Shown piece by piece: positions 16,442 through 27,771 of a stretch of DNA of 44,268 nt (positions are counted from its first letter, which is position 1; each line of letters begins with the position of its first letter). The stretch is from assembly GCF_001896955.1 (NCBI RefSeq), contig NZ_MKRN01000010.1, forward strand, positions 1 through 44,268. The letters are read 5' to 3'. This DNA comes from Nitrobacter sp. 62-13 (GTDB taxonomy: Bacteria > Pseudomonadota > Alphaproteobacteria > Rhizobiales > Xanthobacteraceae). Below the pieces are notes generated by a model. The model ran no database searches. It saw only the letters and a program-made list of their open reading frames with translations, and was not told the origin of the DNA. The translations under genes and the position numbers were made by a program.

Positions 16442-17596
16442 ATGACACGTCGCATGATCGCCTCCCGCATACGCCGCCTCAGCCTCACCCGCTTCCGCAA
16501 CTACAGCGCGGCAGCGTTCGAGACGCGCAGCGACGTGATCGTGCTGGTCGGCCCGAACGGCGCAGGCAAGACCAATTGTCTCGAGGCCATCTCGCTGCTG
16601 TCGCCGGGACGCGGCTTGCGGCACGCCACGCGCGAAGACGTCGCCGATATCCGGGGCGACGGCTCCTGGGCGGTTTCGGCCGAGGTGGAAGGCGCGCTCG
16701 GTCTCGCGACGCTCGGCACCGGCATCGACATGCCGAGCGCCGATGCGACGTCAGGCGGGCGGCGCTGCCGGGTCGATCGCGAGCCCGTCGCGTCGGCGGC
16801 GGCGTTCGGCGATCATCTACGCATGGTATGGCTGACGCCCTCGATGGATGGCCTGTTCACGGGGCCGACCTCGGAACGGCGGCGCTTCCTCGATCGCCTG
16901 GTGCTGGCGGTGGACAGCGATCACTCCGGCCGCGTCGCGGCGCTGGAGCGCAGCCTCCGCTCGCGCAACCGCCTGCTGGAGATGCGCAACTTCGACGACC
17001 ACTGGTGCGCCGCCATCGAACGCGAAACTGCCGAGCTTGCCGTCGCGGTCGCGGCGATGCGCGCGCAAACCGTGACGCGCCTTGCGGCCGCGCTGGAGGC
17101 GCGCAGCGCGGACTCCGCATTTCCTTCGGCCAGGATCGGGCTCGACGGCTGGATGGAAAACGCCCTGCTCACCGAGCCCGCGACAGCGGTGGAGGACCGG
17201 TACCGTGCGATCCTGCGCGACAATCGCGCCCGCGATGCGGCGGCGGGCCGCACGCTCGATGGCCCGCACCTCACCGATCTCGAAGTGATCTACGCGCCCA
17301 AGAACATGCCGGCGAAGGACGCCTCCACCGGCGAGCAGAAGGCGCTTCTGATCGGGCTCGTGCTGGCTCATGCGGGTCTCGTGGCCGAGATGACGGGGAT
17401 CATACCGCTGCTGCTGCTCGATGAGGTGGTGGCGCATCTCGATCCCGACCGCCGCGGCGCGCTGTTTAGCGCGCTCGCCAGGCTCGGGGCCCAGGTCTGG
17501 ATGAGCGGAGCCGACCCGGCCGCGTTCGCCAATGTCGGCGCGGGAAGCGAGATTTTCCAGGTCACTTCAGGACGAATCGTGCGCCGGCCGCCATAG
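16442..17596 (+). CDS. recF: DNA replication and repair protein RecF
   Basis: SMC-like ATPase of 384 residues that helps load RecA at gaps in single-stranded DNA. It contains Walker A GPNGAGKTNCLEAI (about 37-50), the family phrase LTPSMDGLFTGPTSERRRFLDR (in part, near 130-150), an ABC-type signature STGEQKALLIGLVLAHA (about 296-312) and Walker B IIPLLLLDEVVAHLDPDR (about 320-337). Length is normal. The start may be the ATG at 16442 or the one at 16454 (MIASRIRRLSLTRFRNY); neither has a clear ribosome-binding site. gyrB, which usually follows, is displaced by a secreted-protein gene. Confidence 0.97.
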   Translation: MTRRMIASRIRRLSLTRFRNYSAAAFETRSDVIVLVGPNGAGKTNCLEAISLLSPGRGLRHATREDVADIRGDGSWAVSAEVEGALGLATLGTGIDMPSADATSGGRRCRVDREPVASAAAFGDHLRMVWLTPSMDGLFTGPTSERRRFLDRLVLAVDSDHSGRVAALERSLRSRNRLLEMRNFDDHWCAAIERETAELAVAVAAMRAQTVTRLAAALEARSADSAFPSARIGLDGWMENALLTEPATAVEDRYRAILRDNRARDAAAGRTLDGPHLTDLEVIYAPKNMPAKDASTGEQKALLIGLVLAHAGLVAEMTGIIPLLLLDEVVAHLDPDRRGALFSALARLGAQVWMSGADPAAFANVGAGSEIFQVTSGRIVRRPP

Positions 17597-17724
17597 CATC
17601 CCGCAGGACGGGGAAATGCCGCTGTGGCTTTGAACCAAGGTTCCACTCGGCACGACTAGGCCTTGTACTGCGTCCCGACCGGCGCCCCTGCGCCGCCCCT
17701 CGTCGTTTCCCGGAGAAACCGATC

Positions 17725-19875
17725 ATGCCCGCCCCGAGCCGCCGGTACCGTGCGTCAGCACGCCGATACGTCCTGACCGCACTTTCATTGGCGCTGATTG
17801 CGGGCGCTTCTCCCGCGAGGGCGGAAAGCGGCCTGGTGGACGTCAACCAGTTGCCGCGGCTTCCGGGCGCGCAGGAAACCACGGATTCGCAACCCGACCG
17901 CGTGATCTACACCGTGCAGGGCGTGGTGCCCTCGGCGGTCCGATCGGTGCAGACCCTGATGACCGACAATGGCTGGATGCGATACGTGCGGCCGCTCGAG
18001 GAAACGACGAGCGGCCTGCTGTTCAAGAAAGGCGGGTACGGTCTGTCGGTATCGTTCACGCAGGCACTTGGCCGCCCCGACCGGTCGGCGGTCTATTACG
18101 CCGCCAACCGAATCTACGCCGACGTTCCGTTCCCACTCGGCGCTACAGATATCATCTACGACGAACGCCGGCCCTATTTCGGCTGCACGGCTCCCGGCAG
18201 CATCGACGCGAACCTCGATTTCTTCAATCGCGAACTTGCAGCAGCCGGGTGGACGCCCTTATCCGCCGACGACGCCAGGACGCGCTGGCCCAATGCCGCA
18301 ATCGACGACAAGATCGACAATGGCGCGCGGGCCTATTTCAGGCGCGACGATCGCGACAGGCAATCGCCGATCATGGTGTCGCTGCGACGGCTCGGTGACG
18401 ACAAGACCGCCGTCGATATCAGGGTCGCCCCCTTCGCCCTGCCGCAGGATCTCCGCGCGGGTCCCGACATGGACGGCCTGCCGCGCCCCGATCGCATCGT
18501 GACCGCCGGGACCACCGGCAACGCCGCCTCCGAACACCGCGAAGCGCATGCGACGGTGGTCGCCGAAATGCCTGCCGTGCTCGCCTTCTACCGCCGTGAG
18601 CTGGCCGCGCGCGGCTGGAAGGAAGAGACCAAGGGGGCTGTCGTCACGCCGGACGAGGCGTCGCTGAATTTTACGGCTCCCGAAGAAACCGGCGCGCTCA
18701 AGCTCGGACGCAAATACGATCTGACCCTCGTCAGCTTCGTCATGCAGGTCACCCCGTCGGCGCTCGCGGCCCGGGCCCGGGCGAAAAAGCAGGCCGACGA
18801 TGATTTCATGAAGGACGCGATGTCGATGGCGACGGAGCTGATCGCGGCCGACAATGCTCGTCGTGCGCAACAATCCACGACGCTGTCGGACGCTCCCTTG
18901 CATGCGCAGGCCGGCAAAACCACGCCGATCCCGGTGCCGGAAGGCGCCGAGAATGTCGAATTCGACGGCTCGGACGGCAAGCTCGAGTTTGAATCGGCGT
19001 CGAGCGTGAAGGCGCTCGCTGGCTTTTATCGCGGCGCGCTGAAGCCGCTCGGCTGGAAGACGCAGCCGACGGTGATCAACAACCCCAACATGGCCGCGTT
19101 GCAGTTCTCAAAGGGCGGCAAAAGCATTTCGATCACCGTCATGCAGATGGGTGCAAAAACCAATGTCAGCGCCAACGGTTCAGGCCTTGAGATGGCGGAT
19201 GCCGGGACGAACGCCGCCAGCGACGATCAGGCGGCTGCGCCCGCGGCTGCAAAGCCGCTCGAAGCGGAGCCGGATTCCGCGCTGCCGGTTCCGAAAGATC
19301 ACACCTTGAGTTCCATCACGACGGGTACGTTGCCCGGCAGCGACGCTCCGTTTCGCCGCGAGCTTGAGGCCAGCATCCCGGCCGATCTGGCTTCCGTGCT
19401 TGCCTTCTATCGCGCCGAACTGGAGAAGCGCGGATGGAAGGAGGCGACGGATCACGCAATCACCAAACCGGATCGCGCCGAACTGGCATTCGCCTCCCCT
19501 GACGGCCCGGCCGTGCTGAAACTCGGGCGTCAGAAGAACGAAACCACGGTCAACCTCGCGCAGAAGATTCCGGCCGCGGCCGCCAAGGGCGACGTGCTGC
19601 CGAAGCCGGGTCAGTCCCGACTGATGCTGGGCAACATGGGACCGACGGACGCCACCATCACCATCAACAAGCGGACCATCAAGCTTGTGGCAGGCGCAGG
19701 CGGCCCGCAATCATCGCAGCATCCCGCGCTCGATCTGCCGCCGGGCAAATACAAATACGTGACGAAGGTGGCCGGACGCACCGGCAAGTCGGGCCAGATC
19801 GAGCTTGGGGCCGACGACGCCTGGGGTCTGATGCTCGGCCCCGATGGCGATGTGCTGGCGCTGCAGGCTTACTGA
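17725..19875 (+). CDS. Large exported protein with repeated FYR-EL-GW domains
   Basis: Protein of 716 residues with an N-terminal signal sequence (basic start, then LTALSLALIAGASPARA). Five copies of a roughly 60-residue module can be seen, beginning near residues 63, 161, 282, 426 and 555. The clearest read VLAFYRRELAARGWKEETKG and VLAFYRAELEKRGWKEATDH, followed by (D/N)xAxLxF, LKLGR and a final strand. The last 85 residues (from about 632) are a distinct beta domain with DATITINKRTIKLV and LDLPPGKYKYVTKVAG. It is predicted to be periplasmic. No family function is known to me. It sits alone between recF and gyrB. Confidence 0.85.
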   Translation: MPAPSRRYRASARRYVLTALSLALIAGASPARAESGLVDVNQLPRLPGAQETTDSQPDRVIYTVQGVVPSAVRSVQTLMTDNGWMRYVRPLEETTSGLLFKKGGYGLSVSFTQALGRPDRSAVYYAANRIYADVPFPLGATDIIYDERRPYFGCTAPGSIDANLDFFNRELAAAGWTPLSADDARTRWPNAAIDDKIDNGARAYFRRDDRDRQSPIMVSLRRLGDDKTAVDIRVAPFALPQDLRAGPDMDGLPRPDRIVTAGTTGNAASEHREAHATVVAEMPAVLAFYRRELAARGWKEETKGAVVTPDEASLNFTAPEETGALKLGRKYDLTLVSFVMQVTPSALAARARAKKQADDDFMKDAMSMATELIAADNARRAQQSTTLSDAPLHAQAGKTTPIPVPEGAENVEFDGSDGKLEFESASSVKALAGFYRGALKPLGWKTQPTVINNPNMAALQFSKGGKSISITVMQMGAKTNVSANGSGLEMADAGTNAASDDQAAAPAAAKPLEAEPDSALPVPKDHTLSSITTGTLPGSDAPFRRELEASIPADLASVLAFYRAELEKRGWKEATDHAITKPDRAELAFASPDGPAVLKLGRQKNETTVNLAQKIPAAAAKGDVLPKPGQSRLMLGNMGPTDATITINKRTIKLVAGAGGPQSSQHPALDLPPGKYKYVTKVAGRTGKSGQIELGADDAWGLMLGPDGDVLALQAY

Positions 19876-22749
<2,874 letters not shown>

Positions 22750-22776
22750 GCCCACGCTGCCGGCGACCGCGCCGTG

Positions 22777-23910
22777 CTATCCTGTCCCTGCGGCGCCCTC
22801 TGCCTTTTTGCTCGACGATGCCGACCGGTCGGTCCATTCGGAAACACGGCGTTCGAGATCCCCGAGATTTTGCCGCATCTGCTCCAGCGAGAAGCCCAGC
22901 GCGAAAAAACGCTCGGTCATGTCGCCCGGCAGTCCGCGCGTCAGCCCCTCGCGGCGCATCGCGGCGACTTCCGCGGCATAGGCCTCCAGCGCCGTCTGCA
23001 CCGGCAGAAACGCGGGCGCTCCGGCGTCAAGCCGCAGCGCCTCGGCGGAGGCCTTCAGATAACTGGTCATGGCCTCGCTGAGCCTCGCGAGGGGCTGCGC
23101 CAGCCGCGACTGAAGATTGACCGGCAGCGGGGTCACCGTGGCGCGCCCGATCATCACGACATCGTGCCGCAGCCGCAACACGGTTCGCAACAGCGGACCC
23201 GTATCCGGCCCATGCGACAGCCGGGCCGAGCGTTCGCGTTCGGCCTCGGCGCCGATCGCGTTCAGGTCGCTGATGGCATGCCCTATTCCGTCCTGGAGCG
23301 CGTGGAGCGTGTCGTTGTCGCGGCCGCGGGTGAGGCCCGCGAGCAATTCCTGCAGGGCGTCGGCAAGGAGGTTCAACACGCGCGCAGCATTGACGCGAAT
23401 CTGGCCATAGGCGCGCGACGGCAGCACCAGAAACGATACCAAAAGCCCGGTGACGGCTCCCACGGTCACCTCCAATATGCGGTCGATGGCGGATTCGAGC
23501 GGCGACATCTGCCCCATCGTCGGCAGCAGCAGCACGATGATCGCGGTCACGGTCGCCACGTTCAGGCTCGGATTGATCGCGGCCAGAAAGGCCAGCGGCG
23601 CAACCGCCAGCACCAGCACCGCCAGCAGGGCGGTTTCGCCGGAATGCGGGATCAGGATCGCGACCGCACCGCCGTAGATCGCGCCGCCGATGGTGCCAAT
23701 GAGGTAGTCACGGGTCGCTTTCAGTGACCGGCCGACGCTCATCTGGGTCACGATGATGGCCGTCAGCACGGCCCACAGCGGCAGCCGAAGGTGCAGCGTA
23801 ATCGCGAGCGCCAGCGCGGCGAAGGCGGCGGCCGTGACCCGGACGCCGAGGCCCATTTCCACCTTTCGCGACCACAGCCGCGTTGCCGTGCGTTTCAGGA
23901 ATGAGGTCAT
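22777..23910 (-). CDS. FUSC-family (aromatic-acid exporter-like) membrane protein
   Basis: Protein of 377 residues. The N-terminal half is membrane-embedded: GLGVRVTAAAFAALALAITL, LPLWAVLTAIIVTQMSVGRS, YLIGTIGGAIYGGAVAILI, LLAVLVLAVAPLAFLAAI and a further pair up to about 160, giving roughly six segments. The C-terminal half is soluble and helical (LADALQELLAGLTRGRDND; SRLAQPLARLSEAMTSYLKA). This half-membrane, half-helical design and the words ITQMSVGRSLKATRDYLIGT fit the FUSC / aromatic-acid exporter group, which includes AaeB-like efflux proteins. Substrate is unknown. It is convergent with gyrB and stands alone. Confidence 0.85.
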   Translation of the reverse strand: MTSFLKRTATRLWSRKVEMGLGVRVTAAAFAALALAITLHLRLPLWAVLTAIIVTQMSVGRSLKATRDYLIGTIGGAIYGGAVAILIPHSGETALLAVLVLAVAPLAFLAAINPSLNVATVTAIIVLLLPTMGQMSPLESAIDRILEVTVGAVTGLLVSFLVLPSRAYGQIRVNAARVLNLLADALQELLAGLTRGRDNDTLHALQDGIGHAISDLNAIGAEAERERSARLSHGPDTGPLLRTVLRLRHDVVMIGRATVTPLPVNLQSRLAQPLARLSEAMTSYLKASAEALRLDAGAPAFLPVQTALEAYAAEVAAMRREGLTRGLPGDMTERFFALGFSLEQMRQNLGDLERRVSEWTDRSASSSKKAEGAAGTG

Positions 23911-24166
23911 GCACCGCAGGGTTGGGTTAGCCAGCCGTTCCGACTTAAAGCCGGTCGCGCATCATTCCGCAACAGGATCGCTTGCAGCGGCGGACCGGGT
24001 TCGTTAAATGGCCCCCCGGTCACATGTTCGTGGTAACCGGCGGCAGAACATTTCAAATTCGGGCGCGTGAACCATATTCCTGATATTGCCTTGAACCTGA
24101 GCCCTGTTCGGGGAACTTACTTCTGCAATCCGTGTTTTGTTTGTTTGCGTAAGCGTTGGTGTTGTG

Positions 24167-24766
24167 ATGCCGGTTTTTCGTTATTTTCTGGTCATGGGCT
24201 GTTGTCTCCTCGGCTTGCTTCTAGCTGCCGGCTGGATCTGGCCCGGCGACGCTCCTACCAACGTGGATCGGGCTACCGTCGCGACCGCGAACGCCGCCTC
24301 CCCGGGCCTGCAGGCGACAGCTTTGCAGTCCGGAGCCTCCGACACAAAGGGCTCATCCTCCAAGGACTTGACCGCTCAGGATGGATCCTCGACGGATTCG
24401 GGATCGGCGTCGGCGGTTCTCAGCTCGATTGACGACTGGCGCCGCTCCGAGGAACGCTTCGAGCGGTCGAAGACGAATCCCCAACCCATCGTCTATCCGG
24501 ACATCGCTACGCTCGCGCCCACCCCCGCTCGATTGCAATGGGAACGCCAGCTTCGCTATCTGCCGGCGGATCACGTCTATGAAGCGCGGGCGGAAATGCC
24601 CAAGGGAACGGCCATCGAATCCCCGAAAGTGGCAGAGAAGACGGCACCGCCGCGCAAGCACGTTGCCCACGCCCGCAGCAGAGCAAGGGTCGCGACGGAG
24701 GTGGAGCGATTGCCGCCGCGCTACGCCCGCAACAGCGCCTGGAACCCGTTCGGCTTCTTCGACTGA
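24167..24766 (+). CDS. Membrane-anchored or exported protein of unknown function
   Basis: Protein of 199 residues from the ATG at 24167 (MPVFRYFLVMGCCLLGLLLA); an upstream frame start at 24137 has no ribosome-binding site. The N-terminal hydrophobic segment acts as signal anchor. The rest is soluble: a low-complexity Ala/Ser/Thr stretch to about residue 85, then charged sequence with DDWRRSEERFERSKTNPQPI and LQWERQLRYLPADHVYEARA, and a basic tail ending RYARNSAWNPFGFFD. There are no mature cysteines. No family is recognised. It may be periplasmic and tethered to the inner membrane. Confidence 0.6.
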   Translation: MPVFRYFLVMGCCLLGLLLAAGWIWPGDAPTNVDRATVATANAASPGLQATALQSGASDTKGSSSKDLTAQDGSSTDSGSASAVLSSIDDWRRSEERFERSKTNPQPIVYPDIATLAPTPARLQWERQLRYLPADHVYEARAEMPKGTAIESPKVAEKTAPPRKHVAHARSRARVATEVERLPPRYARNSAWNPFGFFD

Positions 24767-24791
24767 TCGAGAGCCCGCGTCCTGACAGCCT

Positions 24792-24821
24792 TAAGTCTCA
24801 AGGGCCTAAGTCCCGAGGGCC
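24792..24821 (+). repeat. Imperfect 15-bp tandem duplication
   Basis: TAAGTCTCAAGGGCC (24792-24806) is followed directly by TAAGTCCCGAGGGCC (24807-24821), with two mismatches. It lies 26 bp after the preceding stop codon, in a 255-bp gap otherwise lacking genes. No role is apparent. Confidence 0.5.
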
Positions 24822-24923
24822 GAGTCGTTTTCGGCGACGGCCGGGCGGGCGCCTACCCCGACAGCCAGCGGAATGCGCGGCGCAGCTCATCCGAACCCGG
24901 GCCGCGCCGGCGCAAAGCGGCGA

Positions 24924-24946
24924 CCGGTTTCGGATAAAACATGCTC
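24924..24946. repeat. Decayed half of a dispersed palindromic repeat
   Basis: CCGGTTTCGGATAAAACATG and the bases CTC after it match one arm of the palindrome at 30611-30660 (read in reverse complement: CCGGTTTTCGGATAAGATCATGCTC) with a few changes and one lost base. The second arm is not recognisable here. Confidence 0.45.
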
Positions 24947-25021
24947 GGTCGAAAAGACCCAGAGCTTGATCCGACATAGTTGAACCAGACCCAGCGGGTG
25001 TTCCCGCGCGACGCCGCGGGA

Positions 25022-25306
25022 TCAGCCTTCGATGATGATGAAATCGGCTTCCGAACATCTCTGACGGATCGCCTTCGCAGCCTGATATTCGGGGCTTTGA
25101 TAGCACGCCTTCGCGGTGGCGAGGTCCTTGAACTCGACCACCACGTTGCGGTCGCGCGATGTGCCTTCCATCGAATCGAACGGACCGCCGCTCACGATGA
25201 AGTTGGCCCCGAACTTTTCGAACGCGGGCTCGGCCGCAGCGAGATAGTCTGGATAACGATCCCGGTCGTGGACCGAAACGCGCACGATCCAATAGCCTTT
25301 TGCCAT
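25022..25306 (-). CDS. DUF1330 family protein
   Basis: Protein of 94 residues with the compact ferredoxin-like dimeric barrel wording of DUF1330: MAKGYWIVRVSVHDRDRYPD, YLAAAEPAFEKFGANFIVSG, RNVVVEFKDLATAKACYQSP and EYQAAKAIRQRCSEADFIII. The family is cytosolic and of unknown biochemical role, related in fold to dimeric alpha-beta barrel proteins. AAGGAG lies 8 nt before the ATG. It stands alone, divergent from the pirin gene with 165 bp between starts. Confidence 0.9.
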   Translation of the reverse strand: MAKGYWIVRVSVHDRDRYPDYLAAAEPAFEKFGANFIVSGGPFDSMEGTSRDRNVVVEFKDLATAKACYQSPEYQAAKAIRQRCSEADFIIIEG

Positions 25307-25471
25307 GCTCGATCTCCTTAATGCAGGTTTATCAAAGCCGTCGACCGAAGGCGCTCCGACTTTATGAGGGGTCCGGCAAGCCGGAACCGCGTGACGTCAG
25401 GCGAACGCAGTTGTCAGTGTGAAGGCCGCGCACGATAATAAGGCACAATCATCATACCAGTCGGAGGCAAC

Positions 25472-26392
25472 ATGAGCTGGCTTCCCTCTAACGATCCCGC
25501 GCTCGGCGACGCCCGATCCTGCGACGCGCTCGAGCTTGTCATCGTACCGCGCACCCGCGACCTCGGCGACGGATTTGCCGTGCGCCGCGCGTTGCCGCAC
25601 GGCCGGCGGCAGATGGTCGGCCCCTTCATCTTCTTCGATCATTTCGGACCGGTGCAGTTCGTCTCCGGCAAGGGCATGGACGTGCGGCCGCATCCGCATA
25701 TCGGGCTCGCTACCGTCACTTATCTGTTCGACGGCAGCATCATGCATCGCGACAGCGAAGGAAACATCCAGGAGATCCAGCCCGGCGCCATGAACCTGAT
25801 GACCGCGGGACACGGCATCGCGCATTCCGAACGCACCCCCGACGCGCAGCGCGCCAGCGGCCAGATGATGCTCGGCCTGCAAAGCTGGATCGCACTGCCG
25901 GCGGGCAAGGAGGAGATCGCGCCATCATTCCAGCACTACGGCGCCGGCAGCCTGCCGACGGTAGAGGACAAGGGATTGCGCGCACGCGTCATCGCCGGCC
26001 GTTCGTTCGGCGCAACCTCGCCGGTCGAGATGGTGTCCCCGTGGTTCTACGTCGAGGTCAGCCTGGACGCCGGCATGAGCGCACCGCTGGATGCAGACCA
26101 CGAGGAGCGCGCGATCTATATCGTCGAGGGCGAGATCGAGATCGCCGGCGACCGCCACGAAGCGCCGCAGCTTCTGGTGTTCCGGCCCGGAGATCGCATC
26201 ACGGTGCGAGCGACAAAACCGGCGCGGATGATGTTCCTCGGCGGCGATGCGCTGGAGGGACCGCGTCACATCTGGTGGAATTTCGTCTCCTCCAGCAAGG
26301 AGCGCATCGAGCAGGCGAAGGAGGACTGGAAAACCGGCCGTTTCGCTGCCGTTCCGAACGAGCACGAGTTCATTCCGCTGCCGGAGAACTGA
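25472..26392 (+). CDS. Pirin family protein
   Basis: Protein of 306 residues of the two-cupin pirin family. The N-terminal cupin has the metal-binding wording MDVRPHPHIGLATVTYLFDG, where the two His of HPHIGLATVTY, a later His (AGHGIAHSERTP) and a Glu bind iron or another metal. The C-terminal cupin shows YFVEVS-like SPWFYVEVSLDAG and IYIVEGEIEIAGDRHEAPQL. Bacterial pirins include quercetin 2,3-dioxygenases and proteins with metabolic regulatory roles; the substrate here is unknown. GGAGG lies just before the ATG. A copy of a dispersed mosaic repeat begins 3 bp after the stop. Confidence 0.93.
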   Translation: MSWLPSNDPALGDARSCDALELVIVPRTRDLGDGFAVRRALPHGRRQMVGPFIFFDHFGPVQFVSGKGMDVRPHPHIGLATVTYLFDGSIMHRDSEGNIQEIQPGAMNLMTAGHGIAHSERTPDAQRASGQMMLGLQSWIALPAGKEEIAPSFQHYGAGSLPTVEDKGLRARVIAGRSFGATSPVEMVSPWFYVEVSLDAGMSAPLDADHEERAIYIVEGEIEIAGDRHEAPQLLVFRPGDRITVRATKPARMMFLGGDALEGPRHIWWNFVSSSKERIEQAKEDWKTGRFAAVPNEHEFIPLPEN

Positions 26393-26394
26393 TC

Positions 26395-26475
26395 CTTGTT
26401 TTGACGGGTTTCTTTACGCGAACCGGTATCCATCCCCGGGTCAAGCCCGAGGACATGGTTCGCTCGAAAACGCTG
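26395..26475 (+). repeat. Mosaic repeat family A, copy 1 (with nested insert)
   Basis: TTGTTTTGACGGGTTTCTTT and ACGCGAACCGGTATCC are followed after an insert by TTCGCTCGAAAACGCT, the same words as in copies at 30467, 31498 and 32294. Between them lies about 27 bp (ATCCCCGGGTCAAGCCCGAG...) absent from the other copies, itself similar to 16417-16440. It fills the gap between convergent pirin and kinase genes. Confidence 0.7.
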
Positions 26476-26479
26476 TAAT

Positions 26480-27481
26480 TCACACCGGCAGGCCGTTTGC
26501 CTGCGCAAGCTCCTTCAGCGACACCTGCGGCCGCGCGCCGATGTGCTGGATCACCTCGGCCGCGGCGAGCGCGCCGAGCCGGCCGGCGTTTTCATGGCTC
26601 GCGCCGCGCACCAGTCCGAACAGGAATCCCGCCGCGAACAGGTCTCCGGCGCCTGTGGTATCGACCAGCGTGTCGATCGAACACGCCGGCACCGCGGCAA
26701 CGCCGTCTTTCGTCGCCACCACGCAGCCCTTCTCGCTGCGGGTGACGACGCCGAACGCAATGTCATTGCGCAATTGCGTCAGCGCCGCATCGAAGTCCGA
26801 AGTCTGGTAGAGTGAATGCAGCTCGCTCTCGTTGGCGAAGATCAGGTCGACGGCGCCGGTCCGCATCAATTGCAGGAATTCGTCGCGGTAGCGATCGACG
26901 CAGAACGCATCCGACAGCGTCAGCGCCACCCGGCGTTTCGCCCCGTGCGCGATCTGCGACGCCTTCAGGAACGCCTCTTTCGCCGCCTTGGGATCCCATA
27001 GATAACCCTCGAGATAGAGGATCGACGCGGCGGCGACCGCCTCGGCATCGATGTCCGCAGGCGACAGATCCTGCGCCGCGCCGAGATAGGTGTTCATGGT
27101 GCGCTCGCCGTCCGGCGTCACCAGAATGTAGGAGCAGCCGGTCGCCGGACCATCGCAGGCGGGCGGCGTATCGAAGACCACCTGCGCGGCGCGAATGTCA
27201 TGCGCATACAGGCGGCCGATCTGATCGTCCTTCACCTTGCCGACATAGGCCGTGCGCGCGCCGAACCCAGCGAGACCGACGATGGTGTTGGCGGCCGATC
27301 CGCCCGACATCTCGGTCGCGGGTCCCATGTCGGCATAGATCGAGGCTGCGCGCGGCTCGTCGATCAGCGCCATGCCGCCTTTGGTCATGCCATGGGCGGC
27401 GAGAAATCCCTCATCGGTCCGCACCAGAACGTCGAAAATCGCATTGCCGATCCCGAGCACGTCGTATTTCGCTGAAGTCAT
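26480..27481 (-). CDS. PfkB-family sugar/nucleoside kinase, adenosine kinase-like
   Basis: Ribokinase-fold kinase of 333 residues. The N-terminus has YDVLGIGNAIFDVLVRTDEG, then the first PfkB signature region with EMSGGSAANTIVGLAGFGAR, then DGERTMNTYLGAAQDLSPAD. The second PfkB signature, VDTTGAGDLFAAGFLFGLVR (about 270-290), carries the catalytic Asp. The anion-hole glycines of TTGAGD are present. Family members annotated as adenosine kinase in alphaproteobacteria share this wording, but ribokinase-fold substrates cannot be fixed by reading. It is cytosolic. The gene stands alone, convergent with pirin, and has a hairpin-element pair 111 bp upstream of its start. Confidence 0.88.
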   Translation of the reverse strand: MTSAKYDVLGIGNAIFDVLVRTDEGFLAAHGMTKGGMALIDEPRAASIYADMGPATEMSGGSAANTIVGLAGFGARTAYVGKVKDDQIGRLYAHDIRAAQVVFDTPPACDGPATGCSYILVTPDGERTMNTYLGAAQDLSPADIDAEAVAAASILYLEGYLWDPKAAKEAFLKASQIAHGAKRRVALTLSDAFCVDRYRDEFLQLMRTGAVDLIFANESELHSLYQTSDFDAALTQLRNDIAFGVVTRSEKGCVVATKDGVAAVPACSIDTLVDTTGAGDLFAAGFLFGLVRGASHENAGRLGALAAAEVIQHIGARPQVSLKELAQANGLPV

Positions 27482-27591
27482 TAAGAATATCCCGTTGCGG
27501 CAATTGCGGGGGCGCGCGGAATCCGGTCAGACTCCCGCGAAATGGGGTTTGCCGCGACCTATCACGGCGTCTCCATGCCATCAAGCACGGC

Positions 27592-27668
27592 CTAGTGGTC
27601 CGATTCTAACATTTGTATCCCGTTGCAGCAGGTGTTTTTGCAAATGTTTAGAATCAAAGGACCACTAG
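27592..27668. repeat. Hairpin element 1 with CTAGTGG/CCACTAG ends
   Basis: A 77-bp imperfect palindrome. The left arm CTAGTGGTCC-GATTCTAA-CATTTG (27592-27615) pairs with the right arm CAAATG-TTTAGAATC-AAAGGACCACTAG (27641-27668) with two small bulges. The central loop is about 25 nt. It has the form of a non-autonomous palindromic mobile or REP-like element. Confidence 0.75.
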
Positions 27669-27681
27669 CAAATATAAGTTT

Positions 27682-27759
27682 CTAGTGGAGCTTTGGATTT
27701 GACATTCGCTTCTTGCGTCGCTCCAAACCGGATAGCGAATGTCAAATCCATTCCACTAG
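27682..27759. repeat. Hairpin element 2 with CTAGTGG/CCACTAG ends
   Basis: A 78-bp imperfect palindrome 13 bp after element 1. CTAGTGGA followed by GGATTTGACATTCGCT (left, 27682-27710) pairs with AGCGAATGTCAAATCC followed by TCCACTAG (right, 27734-27759). The interior sequence is unrelated to element 1, but the outer CTAGTGG/CCACTAG ends are identical. It ends 12 bp before the murJ start codon. Confidence 0.78.
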
Positions 27760-27771
27760 GCCGACATTGCC

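Noticed and set aside
22774-23727. 317-codon plus-strand frame across the FUSC-type gene
   Set aside because: Antisense shadow; the minus strand encodes membrane helices and a recognisable family.
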